Positions 38,079 through 57,560 of a DNA stretch of 64,000 bases are shown piece after piece. This DNA is from Apostichopus japonicus (taxonomy: Eukaryota; Echinodermata; Holothuroidea; Aspidochirotida; Stichopodidae). Location: contig NC_092566.1 in the NCBI RefSeq assembly GCF_037975245.1, forward strand, positions 9,278,001 to 9,342,000. The letters are read 5' to 3'. The translations under genes were made by a program, and so were the position numbers. Each line of letters opens with the position of its first letter. Position 1 is the stretch's first letter. Below the pieces are notes generated by a model that was not told the origin of the DNA, searched no databases, and worked only from the letters and a program-made list of their open reading frames with translations.

Positions 38079-39284
38079 ATTTATTTATAAAGTGCAACCC
38101 TGCTGCTTTAAGGTAACGGTATACTATTTAGCTGTTTCAATGCGCAATGCTGATAATCATTCTACCTTGTCATCACACTCTAAGACCTTTCCTTCGTCAT
38201 TTACTACTGCTGCTGCAACTAATAACAGTTTATCTACCTATTTTTTTTAATCAGTGAAAGGTTCCTAATCCCAGAACAAAACAGTTTACTTCATTACCCG
38301 TGGTTCGTGGTTAGACAGTCTAACCAGCGCACAATAGAAGGCTGGTAATCCTATGTTTACACCCATTTACCACCTATAAGCTTTAATTAGACCGTCTAGC
38401 ATCCCGAACAGTGTATCTTCCAGTAAATGGGAAGAATTGCGGTCTCCAGCGGTGAACTGTTACTAACCGTGAACTGTTAATTATACCGTTAAGTTTGATG
38501 TATACAGGAGGATGCGAAGTGAACAGTGTATTGAAATGCGGTTTTACAAGAAACGCAAAGACCTAAAAACTATGATTATTAAATAATTTATAATGCTTTC
38601 TTTTCCCCATCGAAACAAGGTATTTGTAATGAAGTGAAAATCTTCAAAGATTTGTTTTTGACGCGCTAAAGCCAAAGATCATGATTCCATAGAAGATGGA
38701 AAGGTCTGGAATTAAGAAAAAAGACGACTGTGCCAAAATATATATATATATATATATGAATGAAGATTTTACTTAAAATCTCCGTATTTAAGACTCGTCA
38801 AAAAAGTTGCCTCAAATTTTAGCATTTCTAATAAAGTTCATATTTCGGCCAAACTATTTGCAATAAAAGAAAAAATAGTATAATCATAATAATTCTTATT
38901 ATTTTAATCAAAATGATATGAATTAAACAAGTATTAGAGTTTCGTATATATATGTATATAATGATTCTGCGGTGTCATTTTAAACTTGTTTCAAGTCATT
39001 TCTTTGCAACAACAAAACAAGGCATACGCTACCCACAATTTTAGCTTTCGATTAAACATTTCGCAGTTCTTCTTATACAATAAGAAGAATCAGGTTAAAA
39101 ATACCAGAAAATAAATTCATCATGAAATAATTAAAAAGTCCGTAACGAATGACGACATACGGTAATTTTACTAATTTTAGCCTATGTTTTTCTTCTTTTT
39201 TCTTGTTTGTTACTTTTTCCCATGGAAAAGAGAAATACTATCTTCATAATTTTTTATCTCAAACTAACAACCTTGAGGAAGAGC

Positions 39285-39287
<3 letters not shown>
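38079..39287. other. Intergenic, nothing recognised
   Basis: No coding or RNA signal. Small perfect inverted repeat GGTTAGAC-A-GTCTAACC near 38310-38326; (TA)n at 38739-38757. Confidence 0.5.
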
Positions 39288-39361
<74 letters not shown>

Positions 39362-39362
39362 T

Positions 39363-39421
<59 letters not shown>
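39288..39421. repeat. (TA)n microsatellite
   Basis: About 130 bp of TA dinucleotides with rare interruptions; overlapping frames read as IYIY and are artefacts. Confidence 0.97.
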
Positions 39422-39423
<2 letters not shown>

Positions 39424-42400
39424 CTCTCGAAATAATTCGTTTCTTCAACTTTCAAACGTCCTACATCTGCAATTTATTTTAGAGTCTTTAATAAATATTT
39501 TTCGTTCTCATCTTTTTCTTTTCTCTCTATCTCTCTCTGTCTCTCTATTTCTCTTTTTATAGGAATCATCGGAGCCTTGGAAAGGAAAGGATATAACTAC
39601 AGACGAAAGTTATCCGGATTAATTATGAAAACATCCCGTACAATGCCGTCTAATAGACCTACCGCCCTTTGTATACAAACTATGATACCGTATATTATAG
39701 ACCGCTGACGAATAACTATGCCTCTATTTTTTCCCCTTTTCATTTTCAAGGGTTCAATTACTGACTGTGTATAATATGAGCAATTTGTCTTCAGTCTTAA
39801 TAGTTTAATAATTTATTTCATTTTATTTTTTATTGAGACCAGGAAGAGGAGGAGGAGTAGTAGAGGTGGAGGATAGCGAATACTTAATCCATGTAATTCC
39901 GGTTATTATATCAACACAGGAAAACATAATTGCAAATATATAGCGTTTAATTAACTATTGATTAATAGCGTGTGCAACGACTGGCTTGAAGCTTCCTTAT
40001 ATATTATTTACATGAAAGGGCAAAAGATGGAGAAAAAAAAGAAGGAAAGAGAAGAATCATTTTGGAAAAGATCAGAGGAATGTCTGAGTTCTTTAGATGA
40101 AATCAAGGTTTATTTTGATTTATCTTTTATTGTGTACGCTTTGTATGGATTAAGTAAGTACTTATAAAAAAAATAAATAAAGAGAAAAGGTTGTTACTAT
40201 TATTATTATTATTATTATTCTTATCATTTTGCATGCTTGCATTTTTTCTGTGATCCTACTTTCGAAATTTGGAATATATCCAGTAATCGAGATATGATTC
40301 GCTTATTAGTAGTGATAATGGTCCCGCCCTCTCCCTATACATTGATACGACTAATCCACGTGATAACAATAATGAATTTAAAACATAATTAATAATTATA
40401 TAATTATTATAATTATAATTGATGGGGTGGGGATGGGGAAGAAGGACATTATTTCATTTAGCATTTCTTTTGTGATTATAACTTTAATAGAACTTTAATA
40501 GAAAAATGGCATGAATTCCTAGAAACAGAATGGGGCTAATATATTACTCGATAAGTTATGTTTTACGAGATGGAAAGTACTTTTGTAATAGGGTACAGCT
40601 TATTTTGTTCATTGGCAAACTTATCATATATGTCAAATTTTGTAATAAAAAATAAAATTACCCGAAGTTGATGACGAAGCATTTACTGTTTTACATTTTA
40701 AAATTACAGAGCTACTGATTCTTAACAGTGCATAAAATATACCAATGGTTGATCTTATTTAGGGTCGACGTTGTATCAGAGAGGTATACAATGATGGTCG
40801 TGTAGTCGGCAATAGTTGGGAGATTCCACCCACTCCACCCCCCACCCCCCGGGCCCCTCCCGAAACCACCACAACCCACCAAAAGGTGTAGCATTGTATC
40901 TTGGGATTACAATATCCATCTATAAAGAATTACCCTTTATATTAAAGTCTCTCCTTTTAACACAAACTAATACCTTCACTTAAGAGCATGGCTAGCCGAA
41001 GTCGTAAGCTAAACAAGAAAACTGGCCCTCGAGAAAAAAAATCAAAATGGCCCGAGAAATTGCAAATAACTCCCAAATTTTCGAAAGAAAATTGAAAAAT
41101 CTGATTAGCCAAACTTGTTGTTTTGTGTCATTGTGGGAAAATACTAAGGACGTACCAGTCATCTTTAACATTATGACGAATAAAATGGTTTGTCACGATA
41201 TTTTATTTTATTTTATTTCCCTTATCAGCTAAACAAGGGAGGTGTATGATCCTCCCCGGCTAGACTCTAAACACGTTGTTATGTAGGCCCTATATATAAA
41301 GCATTACGTAAATAAATATTTTAGCTGTTTGCCGAAAGGGGCAAAAATAGATATATAAATAAAAGACATTACAAAAAAAGGATTTGAATATTATAGATAA
41401 TTATTACATTATTTTACAGACCAAAAAAAAAGATGCTATTGTAAAATTGTGAGTTTTGTTTTGTTTTGGTAAAATGTATAAATACATATTACGTATACAC
41501 TTACCCTTTTCACCATGTGCTCTCAAAATGGCGTCCAGACGGTCCCTCGAAACATTACACAGCGGAGATGTTTTACAGTATAATAGCCGTACTATAGTGC
41601 TCGAGAGAATAATAGTCAACGGGGCATGACACCGTTAGTCGATGCTTGAGCCTGCTAATCCGGGAGGTTCTTACCGTTCGAGAGGAGAGAGATATTTTCG
41701 ATGTCATGGATACCGAGAGAACTGGCTAGACTAGACGATGTAATTACGGCTATGTGTACATCACATGAAACAGAATAGACAACACTCTGTTTGTGTACAA
41801 ATCGGTAAACGGTATATACACAAGGGCTTTATTTGTGTTTGATAAATTGTAAACTGAGACTTGTTGTAGTAATTAAGTAATTAAGGATATCTTTTTGGAA
41901 AAAAATGGAAAATAAGATAAATAGTTTACCTGCAAAATAAAAAAAAAGGTAATGAAATATTTTCTTTGCTTAGTGAAATGTAAACGGATTTTGAATAAAT
42001 TAATGTGAATAGCAAATAACTTATAAGATCACACGAAATGTGTTATAAATTTGATGAAATAAAAAACATTGTAAAAACCAAACGAAACGGCTGAAAATCC
42101 AAATATCGTATCGTAAGAAATAGTTATTCAATACATGTATTAAATATGACTGGTATTTCATTTCACCATGCACTGGTTGAAATTGCATTGAATCATGTTG
42201 GCAGGCAAGAAATAGTTTCTTAAATTTACTTCTACAGAAACAAACGTTTACCATAGGAGTTTTGTTGAAGAGCTGTTTACAGTAAAATCCCATTTTGACA
42301 ATCTGATTTTATCCTTGTTGAGCGTTTTGAGTGTATTGAAGCTGTAAATATAAATGCATTTATTCTTAAATTTCAAGAAAAATATTTCAACGTAGATAAA

Positions 42401-43194
42401 CAAAAACAATTAGGTCAAAATATGAAGTCTTAAAAATAAAGTATAAATTTGAATTATAAGATTCTATACTAATAAAATAACCCTTGACCATTGTTTAGAT
42501 CAGGCAGCAAGGTATCATTTTTTTTAAATTTTAGTAGAAGAAATCAAAATACCACTTTTAAGGTTAGGTTTTAAGAACTGCCGCTCATGAAGCAAAATAA
42601 CTGTACTACATATATAGTAAGTGTAGCATATAGACTGTTAGGTCAGTTCATCAAAAAAGCAGCATATCAGGCCTCACATTTAATTGCTTAAAAGTCATTA
42701 AAAATATAAACAAAGGCAATAAACAGGAGATGTAATGCTTAGGACTTCACCTGGTTACTCTATGGTTTATATGAAATTAAAATCACTTTTTCTGATTTGT
42801 TTTGTAAAATCTAATAATGAAAACAATAATTATTCAATAAGGTTTGATATCAAGATCGGCCACACTAAAAAAAATCTACACTTAAAGGAACACTGAAATT
42901 ATAATATTATTATCAATGCAAACATCTTAACAGGAGTTTATCAATTTTAAAAACAATATATATGACATACTCGCATTTTGCCAAATATCAATTCAAAGAC
43001 TATAACCAAAGCCATGAATCCTTTAGGACAAAGCCTTCTACCCATTATGTACATTTACAATTTACAGCTTCGTAAAATTCCTCAAGATTTTGGAAATTGC
43101 ATATTAGTGGGAATATAATCAATATAAGTAATATTGATCTATTGAACGTAACCAGCATCCGTTGACTCAGAACCGTGCACCACCAAATATCCCC
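39422..43194. other. Intergenic, nothing recognised
   Basis: AT-rich with (CT)n at 39520-39550, (ATT)n at 40196-40218 and a C-rich stretch at 40825-40880. No coding support. Confidence 0.5.
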
Positions 43195-43221
43195 GGGTCA
43201 CGTGAAGCATTCACGTGACCC
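43195..43221. promoter_or_regulatory. Perfect 12-bp inverted repeat containing two CACGTG E-boxes
   Basis: Arms GGGTCACGTGAA and TTCACGTGACCC separated by GCA. Each arm holds a CACGTG E-box (43199-43204 and 43212-43217), the target of bHLH factors of the MYC/MAX, USF and HES/HEY type. The function here is inferred from motif only. Confidence 0.5.
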
Positions 43222-45791
43222 ACTCACAACCCACCGGACCCACAGCGGTCCCGTGCACTTTAACACCATCGATTTATCTGATAGCAATCTAGTATGATCA
43301 TGGGAACGATTTTAAAGCGTTAATAGTTTGTTGAAATGCTATACCGTACAACACACTAAATTCACATTGCACAGTATTGGTCTCGTTTTGTATGCATGCA
43401 TGTATGCTGTCAAATTGATATATAAAAGAGTTAAAAATGGTCACTTCTGTAAAAGTTGGCTGTCGTTGTTTTTATTCTCAGACCTTGAAACTGGTCTCAA
43501 TTAGATCAATTAAATGTCTCAGTATATATAGGCAAACTTCTTTAGATTAGGCGTTAGTAGAGTGCTTGTTTACCTTCGAACCTTATAGTGACCATTATTT
43601 GGCATTTGCTTTAAGCTATATTATAGCCAAATCACATTACAGCTTGTTACCATGTAAAGCCACCGAAAGTTACTTTACCATTAACCGGTTGTCTTACATA
43701 GTTCATCTGATATAGTGTATATTCCGTATTCCAAAATCCTGTATTTTGAACGATCACTTCACCGGGTAATCAAACAATAGTACTTTAAATATGATTATAT
43801 CGCTAAACTGGGCGTGTCACTCTTCCTTTTTTTACAACTTATAAACGACCTTTAAGATTAGCCCCACCAGACTGACTATGACCCATCATGACCCATTTCA
43901 ACCCACCCAAAACCCACCCAACCCACTTCAACTGACTATAAACGAATGACCTAAATGACGAAGGGAGGGACAATATTATACAAGCCAATCCATGTGCAAC
44001 AACCCTGCAATGACATCATGCATGGCTAAGGGTGTAGGCTGTAGCTTACGACCATGAATACAGCTAACAGACTTAAAGAATACATTTTTAACTTTTTTTT
44101 CTTTTTCGTGCATCATAAAATCCTTTTGTAGAATAAACATACCATTACATGGCATGACATTTCTTTTGAGTTCATAATAACATGAACAAGTTCATTATTT
44201 CTTTTATTAATATACAATTTTTTTTATTTTTTATTACCTAAATAATCTCGTGACTTTCCCAGACATTTTGTATTTGCCTTCTGTTCTAACGTCCTCTCTG
44301 CTTCAATTGTTTTTAAACATTTTTCCGCCCTTTTTATCTCTACCTTTTATTCCCATAGTCATATTTTTCACTTTCACTTTGCTTGAAGCTAGTTCACGAT
44401 AAATTAATTTAAGTACCTGCTACTTACAAGAAAACCTCAAATCAATTTCTCTTCCAAAGATATTAATGTCATCTCGTTTGATCCATTTAAGTGATATGTT
44501 TTGCGCCTTCAAAAGAAAATCTACATGGTAAACAGTTGTTTTCAAAAGGAACGACTTTTCTCCCCCCCTCTTCTTCACAAAAATACCATGATATTGACGA
44601 AGCGGACAAGGCCCCCGCGGGCAAGTGGTCGGGAACTAGAAAAAGAGAAGAAGAAAAAAATGAAGAAAAAAAATTCCTTACCCCTATAGCGATATTATGT
44701 AAACATAGTTCGGTTTTGAGTATATATTCACATCAGCCCTCGAGCAGTAAGCGAAAAAGTTGCTACACTGGTTTTTTATCTTTTAGAGGTCTTTTTTCTA
44801 ATTTTTTTCTTTTCGTTTTTTTTTTTCTTCTTTTCTTTTCTTTCTCCAAGTTCAAAAGCTTCAGCCTGGGGCGATACATGCGTAACGTTTTTATGTACAC
44901 CAAAATATAGCCATAGAGAGCCTAAAAGTGAGAGAGAGAGATATATAGAGAGAGAACCCGAAATGGCAATTTTCCGCTACTTGACTCCCTGAGTGTTGTT
45001 ACAAGCATCTATAAAAAATGATCAATTTCACGCAAAGTGGTTGAGCTAAGCCAACATTTCTGAAGGAGGCTTAACTATAAGGCGAATACGAATAAGTAAA
45101 GGGGATTGAACAGCAGAGAAGGAAACCATGATGGAAGGGGAAAAAATAGGCTAGAGGGGTGCTATTGAGAGAAAAAATATAAATAAAAGCGGATTAGAGG
45201 CATGCAGGATGAGGCAATATATATTTTTTAACTTTGATCTGCTTTAAATAGATGGGAGACGGGTGGTGTGCAATTATCTAAGAAAAATAGCCGCATTTTT
45301 CTTTTAAATAAAAATAATAATAATAGTAAGAAAGAAGAAAAAAGGAAAGGGGATTAGGGGTTAAATTGAAGAGATGGGGACTTTCGGGAGCTTTCAAAGG
45401 CATTTGCAAAATAATAATAATCAAAAGGAGTAAAATCAACTTCTTTTAATAGATTAAGATATATGAGCAAAAAAATTTGGGGGGAAATTAATATAAAGCA
45501 AATATGGGCTAATGACATGGTTTTTGAAGTTATTTATCTTGAAATATTCGCCTAAGACCGGCAAATTTATCATCTGTAAAATGGTAATTAATTTTGGATT
45601 CGGAAGGTAATAACAAGTTTAATTACTGCCATAAAAGTCAAGAAGAATCTAATAATTTGGTTTTTGTCAGTTTAAATTCGGAAGCAATATCGACAGGTCG
45701 ACAATTGTATGCTCGTTAAAGTGTCACATGTCCTTGTTTGACTCGGAACTGATTTGATTTAGTTGGAGTTTTGGAATTATTTACATGAAAA
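43222..45791. other. Intergenic, nothing recognised
   Basis: AT-rich. A run of CCCACC/ACCCAT words occurs at 43860-43932, and (GA)n with (TA)n at 44930-44956. Confidence 0.5.
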
Positions 45792-45793
45792 GA

Positions 45794-45870
<77 letters not shown>

Positions 45871-45914
45871 TATATATATACACCCTAACACCCTAACGTA
45901 CAAAGGTATACATA

Positions 45915-45958
<44 letters not shown>
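45792..45958. repeat. Paired (TA)n microsatellites
   Basis: Two TA tracts separated by ~40 bp that include ACACCCTAACACCCTAACG. Confidence 0.95.
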
Positions 45959-45963
<5 letters not shown>

Positions 45964-47290
45964 GAAATCGTAATGAGTTGTAAACTTGTTATCGTAATGA
46001 GTTGTAAAATCTGGAACAGTGAAAAAACGTCCAGCCTATATATATATATATATTTATAAATAGTGTGCGCTGGCATGGGAACAATATATATCGGAAATGA
46101 AATTCTAAAAAGCGTATTTACGGAAACTATCGCTTTTTCCTCATGGAGTAGATACGAGGACAGTGGGCTGGTGGAAGATGGTATAGAGGAGATGATACTC
46201 TTTATTATGGTTCACCCCCTCCACCACCCACCGTACCATTCGCACAACATTATGGGCTAAGATGTCGTCCTGGGGGAGGTGTCTAAGGGGAGAAGATTTT
46301 CGTAAAAGGAGATAATGATAAGATGCAAAATGGTGTTATATGTTGCAACTTTTGAAACAATCTTCGAGAATTTTCGACTGTTTAGGTTATACCGCCCATA
46401 CATGTTATATACTTATCTACTGTACACTGTATAATTATTTTTGTAATATTCTGTTTGCCGGTAGGAGGTGGGGTGGGGCTGATTGCTCATTGATTTTATT
46501 ATTGGGTCCACGCCTCCCCCCCCCCCCCGAAGTATGCCTAGTTGCTCCCCTGATTACAACTTACCCGACCTGTAATGAGTTCACTTTGCCCATGCTCAGG
46601 TTAAATCATTCAAATGCTTATTGCTGCTTCTGCAGTCCACATTCAAACATAAGTCATAATACTTTACTTTAGTAGAAAGCCAGTGATGTGGTCGGGTGTC
46701 TACGATGGTACTATAAGTAAAGATGGAAACCAATCAATGACATCCGGAATGGGGAGGGGCGGGAAGGGTCGTCGGTTAAAAATTATATATCAAAATAAAA
46801 TGTTCATGGCAGTGCAAATCGTACATCGGGGTTGCACAAGGTTTTTAACTATACCATCATAGAAAAAGATCATATAATCCCACAGTCTTCTTAATATTAT
46901 TTGGGACCAGATTTACCCCCCCCCAACCACCCCTTCCCCTCCAATCCAATAAATATCAGGCAGCCAATCATAGTGTTTGATTCATGCGTAATTCTCGCTG
47001 CGTTTTTTTATAGGTCGTTATGTCTTTTCTTTTTGGAGGGGATGTGGGAGAGTTGTGGGAGAGTTGGCCTTTCAACCAATTTTACATCCGCAGGGTGTTT
47101 TTTTTTAAACCAAACAAATGTAGTAAGCAAAACACATGTAGAGAAATATTCAAAATCAGTTTTGTTGTATCAAAATGATATATTTACATTTGGCAAGACT
47201 TGTCTATATACTCGCCCTTAAAACCATAAATTAACACGGCATCGTATTTTTATTCTTTTTCTTCGTTTCTCCTTAACTGTCAAACGGCAG
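45959..47290. other. Intergenic, nothing recognised
   Basis: AT-rich, with poly-C at 46516-46530 and 46916-46926. No coding support. Confidence 0.5.
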
Positions 47291-47443
47291 CACTTTAAAT
47301 GAGAACATTACTTTCAAGTTAAAATATGTCACTTTAATGAGAACATCACTTTCAAGCTAAAATATGTCACTTTAATGAGAACATCACTTTCAAGTTAAAA
47401 TATGTCACTTTAATGAGAACATCACTTTCAAGTTAAAATATGT
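47291..47443. repeat. 38-bp tandem repeat, 4 copies
   Basis: Unit CACTTTAATGAGAACATCAC plus TTTCAAGTTAAAATATGT; copies are nearly identical, suggesting a recent expansion. Confidence 0.95.
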
Positions 47444-49219
47444 ATTAACAAAATTGTGCAACTCCATGTTTCATATTATGTTCTTTTTTTCTATGCAAAG
47501 ATAAAATAAAATAATCCTACATGAATTCTTGTTTCATGTTTACGAAAATTCGATTGTGTAATAAGCAGCCATATTAATCATCATCTAAACAAATGATTAC
47601 CATTGTTTGATTTCAACCACATTACAATGACACTTATTGTTCTGTACTGGAATTGTATACAGAGAAAAAAATTAAAAAAATTAAAAAAAAAACAATGCCT
47701 CGCAGGATTCAGATCGCTGAAAACAAAATTGATTCCAGACAGTTTTTTTTTATATAAAGATTGTATTCAAATTTCATTTTACTTATTTTTTCCTAGTTTG
47801 GTGAAAATTGATGTATTTAGCAACAGCAGATGGAGTGACGTAATCTCAACACAACCTAAAAGCCGTTTTCTTTATCTTTCAAAGTCTTGTTTAATTAAAG
47901 TCCCAAAAATTTAATAATCCCAAGGACAAGTACATACTAACACATTATACAAAGCACATTCATGTGTTTTCTTTTCCTTTATAATTAACATTTCAAAATA
48001 ACGATCTTTTTTTCAGGACAATTCCAAGAGAACAGATGTATGAGCGATACATTACTCTCAAACATTAAATTTAGTTTAATCGATTTAAAACAAAATATAA
48101 AACAAACAATATTAATAAATTGTGCATCATCTAAACATCATGAAGATAAAGAATAAATAAGTGAGAACAAAAAATAAGGAAAAAAATACAGAATTACATC
48201 AGTTTTGTAGCAATAATTTAGATAATCGGACATACATTTTATATTGCTTGGATTTTGCCTCTTAGACTGCATAATCATTTCTTAAACTCTATATCGTGAA
48301 AACAAAACAAAAACTGCAATATTTTTTAATTTATAATCACAAGCGGTATTTCATATGCACGGACAATGAATAATCAAGACGAGAAGGCATAGTTTCCTCC
48401 TAGATGGGACAACGCCCCCTCTCCCCTACCCCTCCCTCCCATCCCCCCCCCCTCCGTACTGTGCTGTCATGTCTCACGCTTCAAAGCACTCGTTCTGACA
48501 GTACTGGAGGTATGAATGTCTGGTTTCCATCAGATAAAGATTAGGCAAGGAAAGAACAGGATATTAAGAGGACAGTAGAGAGTGGACATTAGCACAAGGG
48601 AACTGTCTCAACTGACATGCACATATCCTGTCCACAGGTGTCGCGGTTGTACTGAACACTCCACTCCAAGGTGACAGTGTCAGCGGACCAAAAGTAATGT
48701 TATGGGAAGTTGGAGGTCGATATATGACTTTAGAGGGGGAAAGGAGGTGGAAGGGGGAAGGAACTTTGAGATCAAAGTGGGGGGGGGGGGAACGATTGGA
48801 TTAGCATTAATTTCTCCACAAAAAAAAAAAAAACTTTCCTAAGAAAAATCACCTCAGTTGAGCTACCTATATATATATGACTCACACAACATTAACAGTT
48901 GTCCAATAACTTACATTGTATACAATTCATCGCATTCTTTTCAACTACGGCATTAGAAACTCTTTCATCCGTGGTCCTAAAGTTTAGTAAGCTAGCGTTA
49001 CTTAAAGCTGCCTGAAAGGCGGTTCTATGAAGTATATTTACTCCTCCTAATTGTTCAAGGACTTACGGTTAAAAGTAGTGTCGAATCAGACACACGTGCC
49101 GTGCAAGAACCTACCAATCTTCTTTGCTAAATTTACAGCAGTGGCCTTTTTGGCGACCTAGGCATTTCAATGCAAACTCCGATGCCCTTCAAAACAGAGG
49201 TTTGGATATTTTACGGTTT
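47444..49219. other. Intergenic to Pitx-B 3' flank
   Basis: AT-rich to 48400, then C-rich 48412-48460 and G-rich 48730-48790. May include the Pitx-B 3' UTR, but no polyadenylation site was chosen. Confidence 0.4.
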
Positions 49220-49440
49220 AGAATACGTTTCACTAACCGGTGTAACCCCTTACCGGTATAACCTATAATCGTTTTCACTAATCGGTGTAACCACCTTGTT
49301 GGTGTAACCACGTATTCCTGGTATATACCGGTAATCTATCATGGTTTACAGTAATCGGTGTTACTATTTTATCGGTATAACCTATAATCGTTAACAATGA
49401 TCGGTGTACCCAATTATCGGGTATATACCGGTAACCTACA
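49220..49440 (-). repeat. Clustered CCGGT/TCGGTGTAACC motifs in the Pitx-B 3' flank
   Basis: About ten occurrences of variants of ATCGGTGTAACC and ACCGGTATAACC, partly as ~80-bp imperfect repeats (TCGGTATAACCTATAATCGT occurs twice). They lie 14 to 235 bp past the stop codon, so probably in the 3' UTR. Confidence 0.75.
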
Positions 49441-49453
49441 ATTGTTTCCGTCA

Positions 49454-57161
<7,708 letters not shown>

Positions 57162-57560
57162 TTTGAAGCCCTAAGCTGGCGGCAGGCAAGGGGCCAAAAG
57201 TGAGCAAACTGGATTTTTCCGTCAGATTTCTCGCAGTAACCCAAGAAAGTCTTTTCAAATAAAATGAATACCACGAATCAAATCACAGCAAGAAACTAAT
57301 GATTCTTTTCTCCCCTTTCTTGCTTGTTAACGAGACTGACTAAGAGAGACGAAATATACTCTCTCTTTTTTCTTTTTTTATTGTGAAGTTGTTCTTTAAT
57401 TCCGATCGCAAACAGATCCGTTATTTAAGTGTCTTTGGTATACTTTTGTTTGCTTTAGAGTGCTTTGGTATTAACACTCTTTCACAACACCTCTCTCCTA
57501 TAGTGTTTCCATAGGTGACGTCACTAAGTCGATTCAAACAACGAGCCAATGAAATACTTT
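57162..57560 (-). promoter_or_regulatory. Presumed Pitx-B promoter / 5' UTR with a full CRE site
   Basis: Directly upstream of the Pitx-B ATG. It contains a full CREB/ATF site TGACGTCA at 57516-57523 about 355 bp upstream of the ATG, and a weak TATA-like TATATTT near 57350. Role inferred only from position. Confidence 0.35.

Noticed and set aside
39149-39562. 137-residue open frame with IYIY repeats
   Set aside because: Driven by a (TA)n tract, no domain. The same holds for frames at 598-977, 8701-8901, 45785-45973 and 51420-51608.
45880-45900. Telomere-like CACCCTAACACCCTAACG
   Set aside because: Only two units with an extra CA; not a telomeric array.
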